This document shows positions 15,128 through 17,162 of a stretch of 17,162 nt of DNA, in pieces. The notes under the pieces were generated by a model, which was not told where the DNA came from, did no database searches, and was given only the letters and a program-made list of their open reading frames with translations. Positions within the stretch are counted from its first letter, which is position 1. Every line of letters begins with the position of its first letter. Origin of the DNA: Phycisphaerales bacterium UBA6054 (GTDB taxonomy: Bacteria; Planctomycetota; Phycisphaerae; Phycisphaerales; UBA1924); NCBI GenBank assembly GCA_002429045.1, contig DIYM01000043.1:1-17162 (forward strand), written 5' to 3'. The position numbers and the translations under genes are program-made.

Positions 15128-15635
15128 GCCGGGGTGCCTTTGGATCTGGCGAGCATCTCGCGGGGCCAGATCCCGGCGAGCGGTCACGTACGCCATGATC
15201 CTCCCTGAGCGTGACCACACTCAAGGTCCGCTCGCGATCCTCGTTCAGAATCGGGAGAGTTCGCACATACGACATCGAGCAAGGGGGGTCGGGGACGCGG
15301 GGCTCTTTCGGGAGGCGATCCGATCAGGACCCGGGGGTCTCATCGGGGCGCCCGGGGTTGGCGGGTTGCGGCTCGGAGGGTCTGCTGGGACTCGGCCGCC
15401 CCATCGCTTGAAGAGCGGCGCCGGCCGCGCTCGACCGGGTGCGGTGTTCCACGCTGCGGGTCATGTGCAGGGCGGCCGGGGAACTCGACCCTGCCCGGGT
15501 TTGCATGGATGCTGTGTCTTGCTCGGCATGACAGAGGATCTCAAGGGCAGCGAGTCTGTGGGTTCTGCACTCGGGCGGGTGTGGTTTTTGCTTCGCGGTG
15601 GACTCTCCCCGCGCTCGGTGGACGAATGATCGGGT
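15128..15635. other. Intergenic stretch between tetR and the lipoprotein gene
   Basis: About 508 bp between divergent genes hold no gene I can support. Long frames crossing it (14517-15629 plus, 15324-15881 minus) are GC-driven and without motif. A 33-codon frame at 15528-15629 ends just before the lipoprotein start but has no ribosome binding site. Promoters for the lipoprotein-peroxiredoxin pair should lie here; none is convincing by eye. Confidence 0.4.
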
Positions 15636-16448
15636 GTGCGTTTGGGCTTCGTGACATGCCGCATGAGTGTTCTGGTGGCCTCGTTGGTGCTCGGCGTCTT
15701 TGGCGGATGCCGACCGGCGCCGCGGGCGTCGTACGGGCTCTCGGATCTGGGGCGGGAGCCCGGGCGGGCGGGGTTGACCGAGGATGAGTTCGGCCTGCTG
15801 GTCGGCGAACTGGATTCGGGGTCGGGGCGCCCGCTGGTCGGGCTGTCTGCTTGGACCGAGCACTCCCGTGTCAGGGTGCATACCCGGTTCACGGACGGGA
15901 CTCCCGAGCGGATCCTCCGCTCGACGCTCCCCGGAGATCGCGGCGGGCGGCGTGTGAACGAGATCACGGTCGGTCCGGTCGGGGCGGGCGAGCCCGATCT
16001 GCGGACGGTGATCGCGTTGACCGGCGAGGGGCTGGTCTCGCTCGAGACGCTCGGCGGCGGGGTGCTCAGCGTGTTCGAGCCCGGCGCGCTGTTCCTGCCC
16101 GCCGGGCTGGAGGCGGGCGAGATGCTCGAGCGTGCGTTCGGGGTGCGGTCCTCGGGCGGACCGATCGGGCGGGGCAGCGATGGGCGTGGCACCGTGCGGA
16201 TCGAGGGGATCGGGAGGCAGGTGATCGGGACACCGATCGGCCTGTTCGACGCGTTCGTGGTGGACTCGGAGTTGTCGATGAAAGTTGGGGTTGCTCGGAT
16301 CGTGTTCGCGAGGCGCATGTGGATCGACGATGCGTTCGGGCTGGTCGCCGAGCGTACGCGCGATCGCGTGAGCGTGTTCGGTATGACTGTTCGGAGGCGG
16401 GACTGGGTCAGCATCATCGAGTCCGAAACGGCGGGGGGTGCCCGATGA
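15636..16448 (+). CDS. Unknown lipoprotein
   Basis: I do not recognise this 270-aa protein. Its N-terminus is a lipoprotein signal: Arg residues at 2 and 9, a hydrophobic core (SVLVASLVLGVF) and a lipobox-like FGGC with Cys at 25, predicting lipid attachment and export. The remainder is beta-rich with GEGLVSLETLGGGVLSVFEPGALFLPAGLEAGE and IGLFDAFVVDSELSMKVGVARIVFARRMWI; no catalytic motif is evident. The repeated strand-turn pattern suggests a sandwich or LolA-like half barrel, which is only a guess. The GTG start at 15636 is chosen because the ATG at 15663 would drop the positive n-region. The stop overlaps the next start by ATGA, so it is translationally coupled to the peroxiredoxin. Confidence 0.75.
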   Translation: MRLGFVTCRMSVLVASLVLGVFGGCRPAPRASYGLSDLGREPGRAGLTEDEFGLLVGELDSGSGRPLVGLSAWTEHSRVRVHTRFTDGTPERILRSTLPGDRGGRRVNEITVGPVGAGEPDLRTVIALTGEGLVSLETLGGGVLSVFEPGALFLPAGLEAGEMLERAFGVRSSGGPIGRGSDGRGTVRIEGIGRQVIGTPIGLFDAFVVDSELSMKVGVARIVFARRMWIDDAFGLVAERTRDRVSVFGMTVRRRDWVSIIESETAGGAR

Positions 16449-16891
16449 TCGGCGTCGGCGATGCGGCCCCCGATTTCGAGTTGCCGTCGGGTGACGGATC
16501 GGTCGTGAGGCTCTCGGAGCGATTGCTTTCAGGACCGGTCGTGCTGTACTTCTATCCGGCGGATTTTACGCCGGTGTGCACCGCGCAGGCGTGCATGGTC
16601 AGGGATGCGCACGATCGCCTGATGGCGTCCGGCTATCAGGTGCTGGGGGTGAGCCCGCAGTCGGCGGAGTCGCACGAGAGGTTCGACGCGCGCCACGGGC
16701 TCGGGTTTACACTGCTCGCGGACACGGAGAAGCGGGTGATCAGGGCGTACGGCGTGTCCGCGGCGTTCGGGCTGCTCACGCGGCGGGCGACGTTCCTGAT
16801 CGATCGGGACGGGGTCGTGAAGGACCGGGCGGTCGGCGATCTGTCGGTCACAAAGCACCGGCGGCTGATCGATCGGGCGACGATTCGATGA
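16445..16891 (+). CDS. bcp: PrxQ/BCP-type peroxiredoxin
   Basis: The 148-aa protein reduces hydroperoxides using a peroxidatic Cys. The peroxidatic C45 lies in YPADFTPVCTAQAC, with the resolving C50 five residues on, the atypical two-Cys pattern of the PrxQ/BCP group. APDFELPSGDG at the start, LGVSPQSAESHERFDARHG, FTLLADTEKRVIRAYGV and RATFLIDRDGVV complete the thioredoxin-like fold; length is normal. It has no signal peptide, so it should be cytoplasmic. Its ATG overlaps the lipoprotein stop (ATGA at 16445-16448), with a G-rich ribosome binding stretch inside the lipoprotein gene. Its last 44 bp overlap antisense with the convergent idi gene. Confidence 0.93.
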   Translation: MIGVGDAAPDFELPSGDGSVVRLSERLLSGPVVLYFYPADFTPVCTAQACMVRDAHDRLMASGYQVLGVSPQSAESHERFDARHGLGFTLLADTEKRVIRAYGVSAAFGLLTRRATFLIDRDGVVKDRAVGDLSVTKHRRLIDRATIR

Positions 16892-17162
16892 GGGGGCGTG
16901 CCCGTTGCCACGCGAGCGGGAACCACGGTGTGAAGGACTCGGGCGATGATTCGAGTTCCCGATCGAGTTCGTCGAGGGTGACCCAACGCCAGTCGTCGGC
17001 TTCGGCGGGGTTGAGCGTGGGGGCCTGACCCGAGGTGGCCACCAGCACGTGGTCGAGTTCGTGCTCGGTCAGGCCCGAGGCGTCGTCGTGGGCTTTGTAG
17101 GTGAACGTGCCGGCCGGGGTGAGTTCCGTGTCGATGCCCATTTCCTCGGCGAGCCTCCGCCG
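16848..17162 (-). CDS. idi: Isopentenyl-diphosphate delta-isomerase, type I (C-terminal part; 5' end outside window)
   Basis: The minus-strand frame enters at the right edge and stops at TGA 16848-16850, leaving 104 visible residues. It begins inside the Nudix box (RRRLAEEMGI) and continues with TFTYKAHDDASGLTEHELDHVLVA, where the EHE residues match the metal-binding acidic pair of type I isomerases. NPAEADDWRWVTLDELDREL and SPESFTPWFPLAW are the conserved C-terminal signature. The enzyme interconverts isopentenyl and dimethylallyl diphosphate for isoprenoid synthesis. Roughly the first 75 residues are missing from view. The final 44 bp are shared antisense with the peroxiredoxin gene. Confidence 0.9.
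   Translation of the reverse strand, partial: RRRLAEEMGIDTELTPAGTFTYKAHDDASGLTEHELDHVLVATSGQAPTLNPAEADDWRWVTLDELDRELESSPESFTPWFPLAWQRARPLIESSPDRSAAGAL

Noticed and set aside
15528..15629. 33-aa small ORF just before the lipoprotein gene
   Set aside because: It has a sensible composition but no ribosome binding site or motif, so coding cannot be supported.
15461..16417. 318-codon open frame on the minus strand opposite the lipoprotein gene
   Set aside because: Low-complexity Ser/Pro/Arg shadow; the opposite strand has a lipoprotein signal and an ATGA-coupled partner.
1..17162. CRISPR array, insertion sequence, phage, toxin-antitoxin or defence genes
   Set aside because: No regularly spaced repeats, transposase, integrase or defence-family motifs were seen on either strand.

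Overview
The window is GC-rich bacterial chromosome, most likely from a planctomycete and probably the Phycisphaerae/Phycisphaerales. This is inferred from three gene types seen together: a PEP-CTERM-like sorting tail of the VPAPGP...ARRRR form, a TIGR02999-type ECF sigma factor, and a divergent transmembrane Ser/Thr kinase with kinesin-light-chain-like TPRs. There is no rRNA, insertion sequence, integrase or CRISPR array. I see no defence or mobile island; the content is chromosomal metabolism, signalling and stress response.

Left part (1-3191): the end of a small Cys/His-motif protein, a glutamine-hydrolysing asparagine synthase, a convergent orphan OppF-type ABC ATPase, and tRNA-Phe(GAA) with a sigma-70-like promoter. 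A gene-poor stretch of about 765 bp follows (3192-3956), ending in a very strong hairpin just past the PEP-CTERM gene.

Middle part (3957-11656): three minus-strand genes (PEP-CTERM protein, Rv2258c-like winged-helix methyltransferase, ECF sigma factor). Divergent from the sigma factor are an uncharacterised 187-aa protein and a 931-aa Ser/Thr kinase. The sigma factor and kinase look like a planctomycetal envelope-signalling module. An ankyrin-repeat protein converges on the kinase.

Right-centre (11805-15127): the best-defined regulatory unit of the window. A TetR repressor gene is followed on the same strand by an AhpD-like CxxC protein, an NAD(P)-dependent semialdehyde dehydrogenase and an MdaB-type quinone reductase. 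A perfect 16-bp palindrome lies just before the AhpD-like gene, and a 13/16 copy lies between the -35 and -10 of the tetR promoter. This predicts an autoregulated operon for electrophile, quinone or aldehyde stress.

Right end (15128-17162): a gene-free gap of about 500 bp, then an unknown lipoprotein coupled by ATGA overlap to a PrxQ/BCP peroxiredoxin. The 3' end of the peroxiredoxin gene overlaps by 44 bp the 3' end of a convergent type I isopentenyl-diphosphate isomerase, which runs off the edge.
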